Assembly: GCF_902167145.1 (NCBI RefSeq)
Contig: NC_050101.1
Span: 177,254,428-177,318,427 of the forward strand
Source of the DNA: Zea mays
Taxonomy: Eukaryota > Streptophyta > Magnoliopsida > Poales > Poaceae
Length of the DNA stretch: 64,000 nucleotides
Direction: 5' to 3'
Notes under the pieces: model-generated
The model's database searches: none
What the model was told of the DNA's origin: nothing
The model's input: only the letters and a program-made list of their open reading frames with translations
In this document: positions 53,811-64,000 of the stretch, piece by piece
Numbering within the stretch: the first letter of the stretch is position 1
How the letters are laid out: each line of letters starts with the position of its first letter
Program-made: the position numbers and the translations under genes

Positions 53811-55187
53811 TGTGAAAGGGAAATGTGCCCTTGGGCCATTTCTAAGTATTTTGGTGATTGAGTGCCAACACAAGTGCTTAAGTGTAAATCTACGCCAATT
53901 GATGGACAAAGTGCAAATCAAGTCTAAAGGTATGTTTCTAGACTTAGTACATTGTTTTTAGAACTAATGTATTGTGTCTAAGTGCTGGAAACAGGAGAAA
54001 TCAAATTGGAAAAGAGATGGCTTTGTTCAGCCAAAGTCTGCTCAGTCTGGGTGCACTGGACTGTCCGGTGGTGCACCGGACAGTGTCCGGTGCGCCAGGC
54101 TGGCTCTGACTAACTTACTGCTCTCGGGACTTCGACGGCGGTGTACGGCTATAAATCACCGGACTGTCCGGTGGTGCACCGGACTGTCCGGTGGTGCACC
54201 GGACTGTCCAGTGAGCCATTCACAGGCGAACTCGTCTCTCTCGGGAGATGATTAACGGCGTACGACTATAATTCACCGGACTGTCCGGTGGTGCACCGAA
54301 CTGTCCGGTGAGCCAACAGTCAGCCAGGCCAACGGTCGGCCGAGGATTCCGCGCGTGACGCGTGGCCGAGCCAACGGTCACAAGGGGGCACCGGACTGTC
54401 CGGTGTGCACCGGACAGTGTCCGGTGCGCCAACGGCTGTCAATCTGCAACGGTCGGCTTCGCCAAAGAAGGAAAGAAATCCGCACCGGACAGTGTCCGAT
54501 GGTGCACCGGACTGTCTGGTGCGCCAGGCGACTGAAGGCAAGAATTGCCTTCCTGGAATGCTCTCAACGGCTCCTAGCTGCCTTGGGGCTATAAAAGGGA
54601 CCCCTAGGCGCTTGGAGGAGCACACCAAGCACTCTCTAAGCATTCATAAGCACCAAGACTTCGATTCCGCGCATTTGATTCTTTGTGAGAGCAACTAGAG
54701 CTCTATTTGAGTTATGAACTCGTCGGGTTGTGTTGTGAGCTCTTGTTGCGATTTGTGTGCGTGTTGTCGCTCTGATTTTGTGTCTTGTGTGCGTTGCTCA
54801 TCCCTCCCTTACTCCGTGCTTCTTTGTGAACATCAAAGTGTAAGGGCGACATGCTCCAAGTTGTGGAGATTCCTCGCAAGCGGGATATAGTAAAGCAAAG
54901 CAAAACACCATGGTATTCAAGTGGGTCTTTGGACCGCTTGAGAGGGGTTGATTGCAACCCTCGTCCGTTGGGACGCCACAACATGGAGTAGGCAAGTTTT
55001 GTACTTGGCCGAACCACGGGATAAACCACTGTGTCTATCTGTGTTGATCCTCTTGTGGTTGTTGTGTTTTGCAAGAACTCCTCTCTAGCCACTTGGCCTT
55101 ATTGTGCTAACACTTAATCAAGTTTTTGTGGCTTTAAGTTTAAGTTTTTACAGGATCACCTATTCACCCCCCCTCTAGGTGTTCTCA
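53811..55187 (+). mobile_element. Element E 5' LTR (Ji-like copia)
   Basis: 1377 bp, from TGTGAAAGGGAAATGTGCCC to CTCTAGGTGTTCTCA, recognised as a Ji-type LTR. A TATA box (TATAAAAG) lies at 54590-54597. Upstream are CACCGGACTGTCCGGTGGTG palindrome arrays (54054-54210 and 54275-54520). It inserted into the 3' region of element F. Confidence 0.85.
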
Positions 55188-55188
55188 A

Positions 55189-55200
55189 TTAGTATCAGAG
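55189..55200 (+). other. Altered primer-binding site of element E
   Basis: TAGTATCAGAGT stands where TGGTATCAGAGC is expected, with two changes from the initiator-Met consensus. The copy is probably decayed. Confidence 0.65.
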
Positions 55201-55236
55201 TCGTTCTCTTCACAAAGGGACTAATCGCCCGAAGAG

Positions 55237-57051
55237 ATGGATCCTAAGGGCAAGGGGATTGTGATCAATGATAAGGAGAAGGAGTTCTTCGTCAACGAGC
55301 CGAAAGACGACAAGCCTACCGACTCAGGCTCGGGCTACAAACGAAAAGATGGGAAGAAGAAGAAGACGAGGTGCATCAAGGAGATAATCTACTACTACAG
55401 TGACGAATCTTCCTCTTCCCAAAAGGACGACGACAACGACTACGAGAGAAGGAAGACAGTTAATTCAAACTTTTCCTTTGATTATTCCCATATTCCGCAA
55501 AGTACCAATGCTCATTTACTCTCCATTCCACTTGGTAAACCTCCTCACTTTGGATGGAGAGGACTACGGATTTTGGAGTCACAAAATGCGTAGTCACTTG
55601 TTCTCTCTCCATCCAAGCATATGGGAGATAGTCGAGAGTGGAATGAAATTTGATAGTACTGATAGTCCCATGTTTATCAATGAGCAAATTCACAAAAATG
55701 CACAAGCTACTACTGTTCTTTTAGCATCTTTGTGCAGGGAAGAGTATAATAAGGTGAGCGGCTTGGACAATGCCAAGCAGATCTGGGACACCCTCAGGAT
55801 CTAACATGAGGGGAACGACATCACCATGCTCACCAAGATGGAGTTGGTGGAGGGCGAGCTTGGGAGATTTGCAATGATAAGGGGAGAGGAGCCAACCCAA
55901 ACATACAACCGGCTCAAGACCCTCATCAACAAAATAAGGAGCTACGGAAGCACGTGATGGACGGACCACGACGTCGTTCGCCTAATGCTAAGGTCTTTTA
56001 CTGTCCTTGATCCACATCTTGTGAACAATATTCGTGAAAATCCTAGGTACACCAAGATGTCACTCGAAGAAGTACTTAGGAAGTTTGTAAGCGGGAGAAT
56101 GATGATCAAGGAGGCGAGATACGTGGACGACGCGTTGAATGGTCCAATCCATGAGCCTCAACCCGTTGCTCTCAAGGCAACGAGTAGCAAGGAGGCGCTA
56201 CCTAGCAAGGTGGCGCAAGTTGAGGCGGCGGGACTAAATGAGGAAGAGATGGCCCTCATCATCAAGCGCTTCAAGACGGGCTAAAGGGCCGCAAGGAGCA
56301 TCCCAAGAAGAACAAGACGAAGGGAAAGCGCTCCTGCTTCAAGTGCGGTAAGATTGGTCATTTTATCGCTAATTGTCCCGATAATAATAGTGACCAGGAA
56401 CAAGAGAAGAAAGGGGAAAAGAAGAAGAAGTACAAGAAGGCTAAGGGCGAGGCACATCTTGGCAAGGAGTGGGACTCGGATTGCTCTTCATCCGACGACG
56501 AAGGACTTGCCGCCTCAGCCTTCGACAAATCATCCCTCTTCCCCAACGAGCGTCACACATGCCTCATGACGAAGGAGAAGAAGGTATGTACTCGAAACAA
56601 TACCACTTATGCTTCTTCAAGTGATGATGAGTCTAGTGATGATGATGAAATAGATTACTCTAGTTTGTTCAAGGGATTGGATAGAACTAAAATAGATAAG
56701 ATTAATGAATTGATTGATGCCTTGAATGAAAAGGATAGACTTTTAGAAAAACAAGAGGATCTTTTGTATGAAGAACATGAAAAATTTGTAGAGGCACAAA
56801 AATCTCATGCTTTAGAAGTTAAAAGGAATGAAATGCTTTCTTGTGAACTATCTACTTGCCATGAGACAATTTCTAGTTTAAAAGATGTTAACAATGATTT
56901 AAATGCTAAACTAGAAGTAGCAAATAGATCTAACTCTTGTGTAGAACATGTTGTGATTTGCACTAGGTGTAAAGATTTTAATGTTGATGCTTGTAGTGAA
57001 CACCTAGTGTCTATTGCAAAGTTAAATGATGAAGTGGCTAGTCTTAATGCC
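55237..57051 (+). pseudogene. Element E: decayed copia gag, cut by element D
   Basis: Starts at ATG 55237 (MDPKGKGIVINDKEKEFF). The capsid-type UBN2 region follows (FWSHKMRSHLFSLHPSIWEI, EEYNKVSGLDNAKQIWDTLR), then a CCHC knuckle (CFKCGKIGHFIANCP, about 56334-56377) and a charged coiled-coil region up to NDEVASLNA, where element D begins. Damage: a frame change near 55545, TAA at 55802-55804, TGA near 55957, TAA at 56282-56284 with a frame change. A Ji-type gag was likely the parent. Confidence 0.85.
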
Positions 57052-59498
57052 TGAAAGTGCATTCATCCCTTTTGTGAGTTTTGGTGATTTGGATAACAAC
57101 ACATTTAAAGGTCTAACAAGTTTGCTAAGTGTTGAACAGGAAATTCAGTATGATGAACATACTTGAATAGTGTATAATGATCAGTGAACAAGGTTCAACA
57201 CAAGGTGAAATAACCAGTGAGACAATGCAAATGGATATAATATGGTCTCTATATTGGTTTGAATATATGGACAAGTCCTGAGAAATCACTATGCATACAT
57301 ATGACCAGAATAGAGGACAAAGTGATTTAGAGGATTGGTCAAGCCAAAGAGAATAAGATATGAGGAATCATGAATTGGCTTGACCATATTACTATCAGTC
57401 CATATATGCTTCTATGAGAATCAAACTAGAGCTTGATTGATCTTGACAATTATATCTAGAAGACATTCAAGCAAGGTTCACAATATTGAAGAAATGATTC
57501 TCTCAATGGATGCTCAATTTGATGTGACTCAAGAATGGCTTGATAGGGTGAAGATAGCAAGGAAAGGGCTTCGAGGAACTAAGCGAAGGTGAAGGTCAAG
57601 CGACGGCTTGTAGACCGAGGTACCATGGCTAAGGTGAAGAAGAGAGTACTTGCACTAAGTCGATGAACTAATCAGCTATGAAGAGTTATAACATGTTGAT
57701 GCATCAGTAAGGTGACTTGAAGCCATGATTTGAACTCATATAAGGTGATATGGTACAAGTCACTGGGTTTGATTTGAGTTTGCTTCAAAAGGTGAGACAA
57801 AGATGTTTGTGATCCTTATGAAGCAATGCCATGGAGAAATCACACATGAGACACCAATGACTCAAGGAGTTTACTTCAATTTATTTTATTTAACTTGAGT
57901 ATAGGAATCGTCGTACTATAAAGGGGGATCCAAAAAGAAGGTTGGTGTTTGCCAAAGCTCAAACCTCTATATTCAAAAGCTATTTTTGAAAAACAAAAAT
58001 CTCTTTAACATTATTTGGTTGACCATGGTTAGGTTTGAGAAACCTAGAGTGTTCTTGCTGAAAAGCAGCTGAACTTGTTCAGCTGCAGCTGAGCTTTTCA
58101 GCTGAGCTGGACTTCAGCTGAGCTGAGCTCCTTTAGCTGCAGCTGAGCTGGACTTCAGCTGAGCTGAGCTTCTTCAGCTACAGCTGAGCTTTTCAGCTGA
58201 GCTGAACTTCAGCTGAGCTGAGCTCTTTCAGCTGCAGCTGAGCTCTTCAGCTGAGCTGAGCTTCTTCAGCTACAGCTGAGCTTTTCAGCTGAGCTGAACT
58301 TCAGCTGAGCTGAGCTTTTCAGCTGGGCTGAACTTCAGCTGAACTCGACTTCAGCTGTGAACCTCTTTGACCATACACCAGCTGAACTTGCCTCCGGGAA
58401 GTTGAGCTGGGGTTTTCTCTCCTAAACTCTCTGGTCAAGACCAGTTGAACTGGTCCTGAGGGGCAGTTCAGCTGGTCTCTGACCCCTCTGACCTCTGATC
58501 TGCAGTCTGCCAGTCAGACTGGCAAACAGGTCGCCAGGAGCTGTCAGGGGCGGTTCAACCGCCCCCCCTGGGCGGTTCAACTGGTTTTGGTCAACTTTGA
58601 CCAGTCTGCGGTCAGTCTGCGCGTCAGTCTGCCAGTCAGACTGGCAGACAGGCTGCCAGGCCTGCCAGGGGAGGCTCAACCGCCCTAGGGGGAGGTTCAA
58701 CCGCCCTCAAACAGAAAAATCTGCCCAACGGCTAGTTTTGAGCTCCACCTATATATACTACCTCCTACCTCTCTCCCTAAAGTGGTGAGCACGATTTGAA
58801 CTCCATTTCTAACCCAAGAAACACCTCCCTCTCTCTCACACACATCTCTTGCCTCTCCCATTTCAAATCTTTGGAGAGAAATCTTTGAGTGAGCTTGAGA
58901 GCTGCGGTTTTGTGCTTCATCTCTAAATCTCTCTTGCTCTTCTTCTTCATTCGAGCTTTGGTACTACATCGAGTTCTTTGTGGATTCATTACTCTTGGAG
59001 CTTCTAGCTCCTAGACGACTAGGTGTCTCTTGTGAGTCTCCAAATCTTGTGGAAGACCACAAGAAAGTTTGTATTACCCGCTCGTTTGAGCAAAGATTAG
59101 TGTGTGGGCTTGACCTTTGTGGTCGGCAAAGGGAGGATTAGGGTTGAAAGAGACCCGGCTCTTTGTGGGCGCCTCAACGAGGAAGTAGGGCACCTTGGTG
59201 GTGTGACCGAACCTCGGGATAAATCTTGTGTCTCTTGTGTTCTTGTTCATTGTGTTTGTTCATGTTCTTCGTTCTCTCACCATTCCGTGGAAGATTGTTT
59301 ATATCTTTTTGGTGTGTGGATTTTGAGAAGTGCCCTTCTCAGATCTACTACTTTGAACCCTGTGGATCATTTAGAACATCTCATTTCCAAAGTTAACTGG
59401 GTGAATTTCGAGATCAATTCAGTTTTACCCAGTTTGCTTCTAGTTTTTGTTGAAAAAGTTTTAACTTGCCTATTCACCCCCCCTCTAGGCAACTTTCA
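57052..59498 (+). mobile_element. Element D 5' LTR
   Basis: 2447 bp, from TGAAAGTGCATTCATCCC to CTCTAGGCAACTTTCA, same family as element C. A TATA box (TATATATA) lies at 58750-58757. It is longer than the C LTRs because the CAGCTGAGCTGAACTTCAG array is expanded (about 58065-58345). The five bases before it, ATGCC (57047-57051), should recur after the 3' LTR outside the window. Confidence 0.88.
58065..58345. repeat. Expanded CAGCTG array in LTR D
   Basis: More than 20 CAGCTG hexamers in 280 bp, in repeating AGCTGAGCTGAACTTCAGCT-type units. The same array is shorter in both LTRs of C. Nearby, CTGCCAGTCAGACTGGCA palindromes recur (58505-58650). Confidence 0.85.
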
Positions 59499-59500
59499 AT

Positions 59501-59512
59501 TGGTATCAGAAC
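59501..59512 (+). other. Primer-binding site of element D
   Basis: TGGTATCAGAAC, one change from the initiator-Met consensus, two bases after the LTR. Confidence 0.85.
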
Positions 59513-59553
59513 CTAATCCTCGTTCTAACGCTTAACCGCGTGAGGAAAAGATC

Positions 59554-61125
59554 ATGTCGGGGGGACTAAGAAACGAAAGTGCTTCTAAGCTTGAAAAAGT
59601 TGAGGTTGCCTCGACTTTATCTTTTGGTGCAGATGTTGATCCTAGGGCAATAGATCTTGCCATGAGAATCGCCGAAAGGATGTTCCTCAAAATGAAGGAA
59701 GATGAGGCGAAGAACAAAGTTGAAGAAGAAAATGATCGATGGAGACCAAACGACGAATCCACCTCTTCACAAGGTTCGTCTTTCAAATCCACTTCTCATA
59801 TGTGCTTTATTGCTAATGGGAGTGACAGTGAAAGCGAAAGTGAGGATGAGGAGGAGCAAGAAAGTGATAGTGAAGATGAGGATGATCTTCAACAATTCTT
59901 CGCTCAGCTAAGCAAGAAACATCGGATGAGCTTGCTCAAACTCATGAAAAGAGCGGAAGAACAAAAAGAAATGCTTCATAAGCAAGAAGACTTCCTCATC
60001 AGAAAAATCGAAGACTTAGAGAAGTTGACCAAAGAGCATGAGAAGCTAAAGTGCTCTCATGATGATTTGGTCCAAAGGTATGAAGACATTTCAATTGAGC
60101 AAATTAAAGTTGTTAATCATTCATCATATATTGCTCAATTAGAAAATAAAAATGCTATGTTCAAGAACACGATAGAAAGGCTAAATATTGAAAATCTAGC
60201 TTTGCAAGAAAAACATGATATGCTTGTGTGCTCTCATAATAAATTTATGGATTCACATATCATGTTAGAAATGGCTCATGAGGTTGTGTTAACTAATTTG
60301 AAATCATACCAACCTCACATATGCACATGTATTCAAGTAGAAACTATATTATCATGTGCTAACAAATGTTGCTCTCAAGAAAGCCAATCGTCCATTGAGC
60401 TAGAAATTTCAGGAACTAGTGATATTTCTATCACACAAGAAAATAAAGAGCTCAAGGAAGAAGTTGGAAGGCAAAGAAGGAGCTTAACTCTTTTGAAGGG
60501 AAAGTATCATGCTCAACCTTCTCAAGATAACCGTGATAATATGGTGAAAAAGCTTGAGAAGGGGACAACCGTAGCATGCACAAAACCCCTTCAAAAGAAT
60601 ACCAAGCTTTCCAAGAAAGTCATGAGCAAACGTCAAGATAAGAAATCCAAAGCTCATGACAAGTGCCTCAACCACGTCTCCACATGCTCCACACAAGGTA
60701 ACAAACAAGCCACTCTTCCAAATAAGAGAAGATGCACTAGAAAGTGTTATCAATGTCATGAGAAGGGACATGAGATTAAGTCATGTCCCTACATAAAAGA
60801 TAGTGGCTTAACTTTAGAAAGAAAGAGGCTCACTAACCATGTAGCAAACAAGAAGCAAGGCAAGAAGGAGTCTTGCAAAATTAAAAATCAAATTTGCTAC
60901 ACTTGCCAAAGAAAGGGACACCTATGCAAGGATTGTCCCATGAGTAAGTATCCTAAGTCTACCATGTCAATTCATTCATATTCGCTTAGGAGACCCAAAA
61001 ATGACATTTGTGCTAGAAATGTAATTAGTTCACCTAAAACTAGCACAAAGGCCATTTGGGTGCCTAAGTACTTGTTAGCTAACCTTGGTGGACCCATCCA
61101 AAGATGGGTACCAAAATGTACTTAA
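59554..61125 (+). CDS. Element D gag-like protein with two zinc knuckles
   Basis: An intact 523-aa frame (ATG 59554, stop TAA 61123-61125), the counterpart of the C protein at 43715-45286. By eye about 13 residues differ, with no length change. Acidic run, coiled coil and both CCHC knuckles (residues 398-411 and 448-461) are preserved, and the knuckle Cys/His residues are unchanged. As in C, no UBN2 capsid-type block is seen. An intact ORF in two separate insertions argues for recent mobility. Confidence 0.86.
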   Translation: MSGGLRNESASKLEKVEVASTLSFGADVDPRAIDLAMRIAERMFLKMKEDEAKNKVEEENDRWRPNDESTSSQGSSFKSTSHMCFIANGSDSESESEDEEEQESDSEDEDDLQQFFAQLSKKHRMSLLKLMKRAEEQKEMLHKQEDFLIRKIEDLEKLTKEHEKLKCSHDDLVQRYEDISIEQIKVVNHSSYIAQLENKNAMFKNTIERLNIENLALQEKHDMLVCSHNKFMDSHIMLEMAHEVVLTNLKSYQPHICTCIQVETILSCANKCCSQESQSSIELEISGTSDISITQENKELKEEVGRQRRSLTLLKGKYHAQPSQDNRDNMVKKLEKGTTVACTKPLQKNTKLSKKVMSKRQDKKSKAHDKCLNHVSTCSTQGNKQATLPNKRRCTRKCYQCHEKGHEIKSCPYIKDSGLTLERKRLTNHVANKKQGKKESCKIKNQICYTCQRKGHLCKDCPMSKYPKSTMSIHSYSLRRPKNDICARNVISSPKTSTKAIWVPKYLLANLGGPIQRWVPKCT

Positions 61126-64000
61126 TAAGTTTTGCAGGTACCCAGAGATGATATGAAGCTTTGGGGTGCTTGAGCAGTTTAACTCAATTCTTATCTCCAG
61201 CTATCAATCTTACATTGTCTATCCTTTAAGATTGACCCAAAGATGAATTGAGTTGTTATATCACTAACTTCATATTCATCTCTAGCAAGAACTTGTGTTG
61301 TAGGGAATAAGGATTAACCTTTGTGGGAATCAAGCAAAAGGCCCATAACCAAGTGATATCCAAAGGATGGTAACAATTAATTCTTAAGTGCACATTGCTT
61401 TTAATTAGTATATTCCTTTGTGTCTTTTGTAGCCACATAGGAAAAATGAAGTACTTGAGAATGAACTTAAAAGATTTTACCTTGCCTTGGAAAAGATCCA
61501 ATTATATGGTAGATTGCAAGTTCATATTTTTATATTATGACAATCTACATGCTTTAAATTGGTTGTATGTATCTTGTGGCATATTTCAAGTTAATCATCA
61601 TATTATTGCCATGACCTAGACATAAAGAGTATTATCCCATGTTCTTAAATGAATAGAGTGCTAAGTAAGAAATTCAAATTCTTAAAGCACTTATCAAAAG
61701 GGGAATTCTCTATATGACTAGAGTTGTGAGACTAATGTTTTTATCTGAGTGATTTATATAGTTTCACAACATGAGAATGTGTTTCCCAAATGGAGTGTGC
61801 CATTCAACATTCAAAGAAGATCGAACCAATACTATGTGATGTATTCATTCTTGTTTAAATTGGTTTTGAGTCTTCTCCATTAATCACTCACCATGCTATG
61901 AATTAAACTTGCCATGTAAACTTAATTAAATAATCATGCTTTGTTCACCTTGTTTAATTTTGGTGTTATGCATGATGCTTGTAAGGGCAATTTAGTTCAT
62001 ATCATGAGGTTTCCTTATTTTAGTAACCTTCTTGTCATTCATATACTAGAGGTTTCTAAATAGGAAACTATTGCTTGTGTTTCTAATGCAATCTCTTTTA
62101 AGCTATTTCATGGAAATTCATAAGTAGAGATTGTGCTCTTTCATTTGGTAAAATCACAAGCATTAAAGGTTAATCTTCACCTAAAAGAAAGATTAGGAAT
62201 GCTCAAGGCAAAGGTATGGAACAAATTGCTTCAATTGGTAGTTGATCAATAGTAGTTCCTTTCAAGTGGCATTCTTTCAATTAGTAGTAATATATTCTAT
62301 GGAAAGGAATGTCAATATGAAGGTTAAATTCCTTTTGGCTTAAATTTGTAAATTAATGCATATTGTGAATTCATTGCTCCATGTGCATTAACTTAAAAGG
62401 AATTTAATTTATGCCTTTACGCCTCATAAATGATGATTTGTTTGCCATTCATATATAGATATCATCATTCATTAAATACTTCCTTGTACTACTAATACCT
62501 CTTTTCAAAGTGTTTTATCGACTAGTTTTAAAAGGAAAAGAGATAACAAAGAAGGAAGTCTCCACAAATGATGAAAAGAAGAATACTAAGGTGACACCAC
62601 CACAGGTAGTAAGATCTATCAAATTGGTATAATAAATGGTACATTCTATATGGTGGTAAGTATTCTTAGGCATAAGTTAATTCATTGCAAATTTGTCATG
62701 CCTTGACCATGATATGTAATATACTCCTCATGAGACTCTTAACTGAATTGAAAGTGCATGTGGCAAGTCATTCAAATACTTGATGCACATATCTAGTGGG
62801 AGAACATTATATATCTTGTGTCATAGAGAATAAGTTTCACTTGAGTAAGCTATACTAAGACAATCCAAAATGGTAAATTTGTATTTCATTCATATGGATT
62901 GTAATCTTTGTTTTTTTTAATAGCTACCCTTGATGCAGTTTAAAATTCCCTTATAGTTAAATCTAAAAGTGCATAAGAATCTTTTTGTTGATATTCATCT
63001 CATACATATGCACTAACATGGATATGATTTTTAAACTGTAAAAGGTACAATTAGTGATCCATACTCTCTGAATTTTGGAAACCCATATTTTGATATCTTA
63101 GAAATCTACTTCAATCGGTATCCATATGCTTCATATTGAATTGGATCACTAAGTTGTACATTCCATGCATAACTTGTCTTTATGATATGAATGCTTGTGT
63201 GACTAACCTTGATAAGCTAGGTGCACTCAAGGTCAAGCTAGGTTCATCATCAAGAAGGCAACACAATGATGTATCAAGAAAAGGAGAAAAGGCTCCTATT
63301 CTTAACTCTAGCTTTTATCTGTGTGATTAAATATTGACTTAAAACCATGTAAGATGGTTGTCAAGTATATGTGGGTGCCTACACAAAGAGAAAGGCCACA
63401 ATAAAGATTGTGTGGGTACTCAAGGCTCTTACTACTAATCTCAAAGGACCCAATTCAAATTGGGTACCAAGATATGAGGCTTAAACTTGTTTTGCAGGAT
63501 CACTCCTTCAATGGATCAAGTTGGGTGCTCGATAATGAATGTATAAATCATCTTTGGAGATAGTAGCAAGGGTGGTAACAACTGAATCTTAAGTGCAAAT
63601 TATTTTCAAATCTTATCTCTTTTGTGACTTGTGTAGCCACTAAGGGAAAAGAAGCACTTGAGGATATACATCAGTTGTTGATTATGAAATAAAGGTCTAA
63701 TTGGAAGTTGAATGAATATTATCATATGGTGAACAATCCAAAATTATGTGACGTATTCTCTATCTAGTTAATTTGGATTTGATTCTTCTATATTAGACAC
63801 ACACCATAATATGGATTAAGTCATCCCTCTAGGCTTCATTGAATAACCATGCATATTATCCATGTCATTCAAAATATATTGTGCATGAGGGTTCAAGGAA
63901 ATTTAGTCCATATTATGATGTTTCTCTATTTTAGCAACTCGCTTGCCTTCCACATATAAAGGGTTGCTAAATAAGAAACTAGTGCTTGTGCTACTAATGT
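61126..64000 (+). mobile_element. Element D internal region, pol absent, runs off the window
   Basis: Matches the internal region of C in order and sequence (for example near 62260, 62630, 63420 and the final bases, which match C near 40750), except about 61810-62250 where C has the promoter-like cassette instead. No reverse transcriptase or integrase frame is seen. The 3' LTR is outside the window. Confidence 0.8.
63136..63545 (+). pseudogene. Relic of gag tail and protease start in element D
   Basis: KVKLGSSSRRQ, YLCD, YVGAYTKRK and NSNWVPR blocks match the gag tail of element B. A stop and the TTAAACTTGTTTTGCAG junction (63481-63497) follow, then GSSWVLDNEC where the protease Asp-Ser-Gly should be; Ser-Gly is changed, so the protease site is lost. 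This is decayed ancestral gag-pol. Confidence 0.7.

Overview
The window looks like a piece of a maize chromosome (Zea mays or a very close relative). This is inferred from the repeats: LTRs recognisable as Huck, Grande, Opie-like and Ji-like elements, nested retrotransposons, a gene-capturing Helitron, and single-copy genes with grass-like GC-rich 5' ends. About two thirds of the sequence is transposon; the genes sit in one island at about 18.4-35.4 kb.

Left nest (1-17323). Four plus-strand LTR retrotransposons lie inside one another, and their left halves are off the window. Element A (Ty1/copia, Opie-like; pol end, 3' region, 3' LTR) sits in the internal region of a Huck Ty3/gypsy element. 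Huck sits in an antisense accessory gene of a Grande gypsy element, and Grande sits in the gag of copia element B. B is a SIRE/Maximus-type element with degenerate gag-pol. It also has an intact third, 'env-like' open reading frame of 656 codons with an apparent TATA promoter of its own.

Gene island (17324-35562). In order: a 3-ketoacyl-CoA synthase on the minus strand; a decayed gene of an unnamed conserved plant family; a Tourist-like MITE with a second copy of itself inserted in reverse; an intronless PPR-DYW gene, the apparent orthologue of the plastid RNA-editing factor ECB2/VAC1; an ectodomain-only fragment of a STRUBBELIG-family receptor kinase gene; two tandem small genes, perhaps CHLOROPLAST VESICULATION-like; a small gene of unknown function; and a frameshifted GNOM-type ARF-GEF fragment.

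Element C (35563-47607, minus strand) is complete: LTRs of 2282 and 2266 bp, an initiator-Met type primer site and a 5-bp GCTCC duplication. It has no recognisable pol. Its one long ORF is a 523-aa protein with an acidic stretch, a long predicted coiled coil and two zinc knuckles, but no obvious capsid-type N-terminal domain. Element D (57052 to the end, plus strand) is a second copy with the same ORF intact, so this is a gag-like-only, non-autonomous family.

Right side (47613-64000). A Helitron (48404-49930) carries a broken PP2C phosphatase fragment. Further right is a second nest: a decayed gypsy gag (minus), invaded by an Opie-like element F (minus), invaded by a Ji-like element E (plus), whose decayed gag is invaded by D.

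The host genes do not form a pathway or operon. The shared theme is the modular structure of the SIRE/Maximus copia elements: palindrome arrays upstream of TATA boxes, serial polypurine tracts, a splice-acceptor-like sequence between gag and pol, an internal promoter cassette, and loss of pol in a gag-like-only derivative. All coordinates and motifs were read by eye; no database search or alignment was run.
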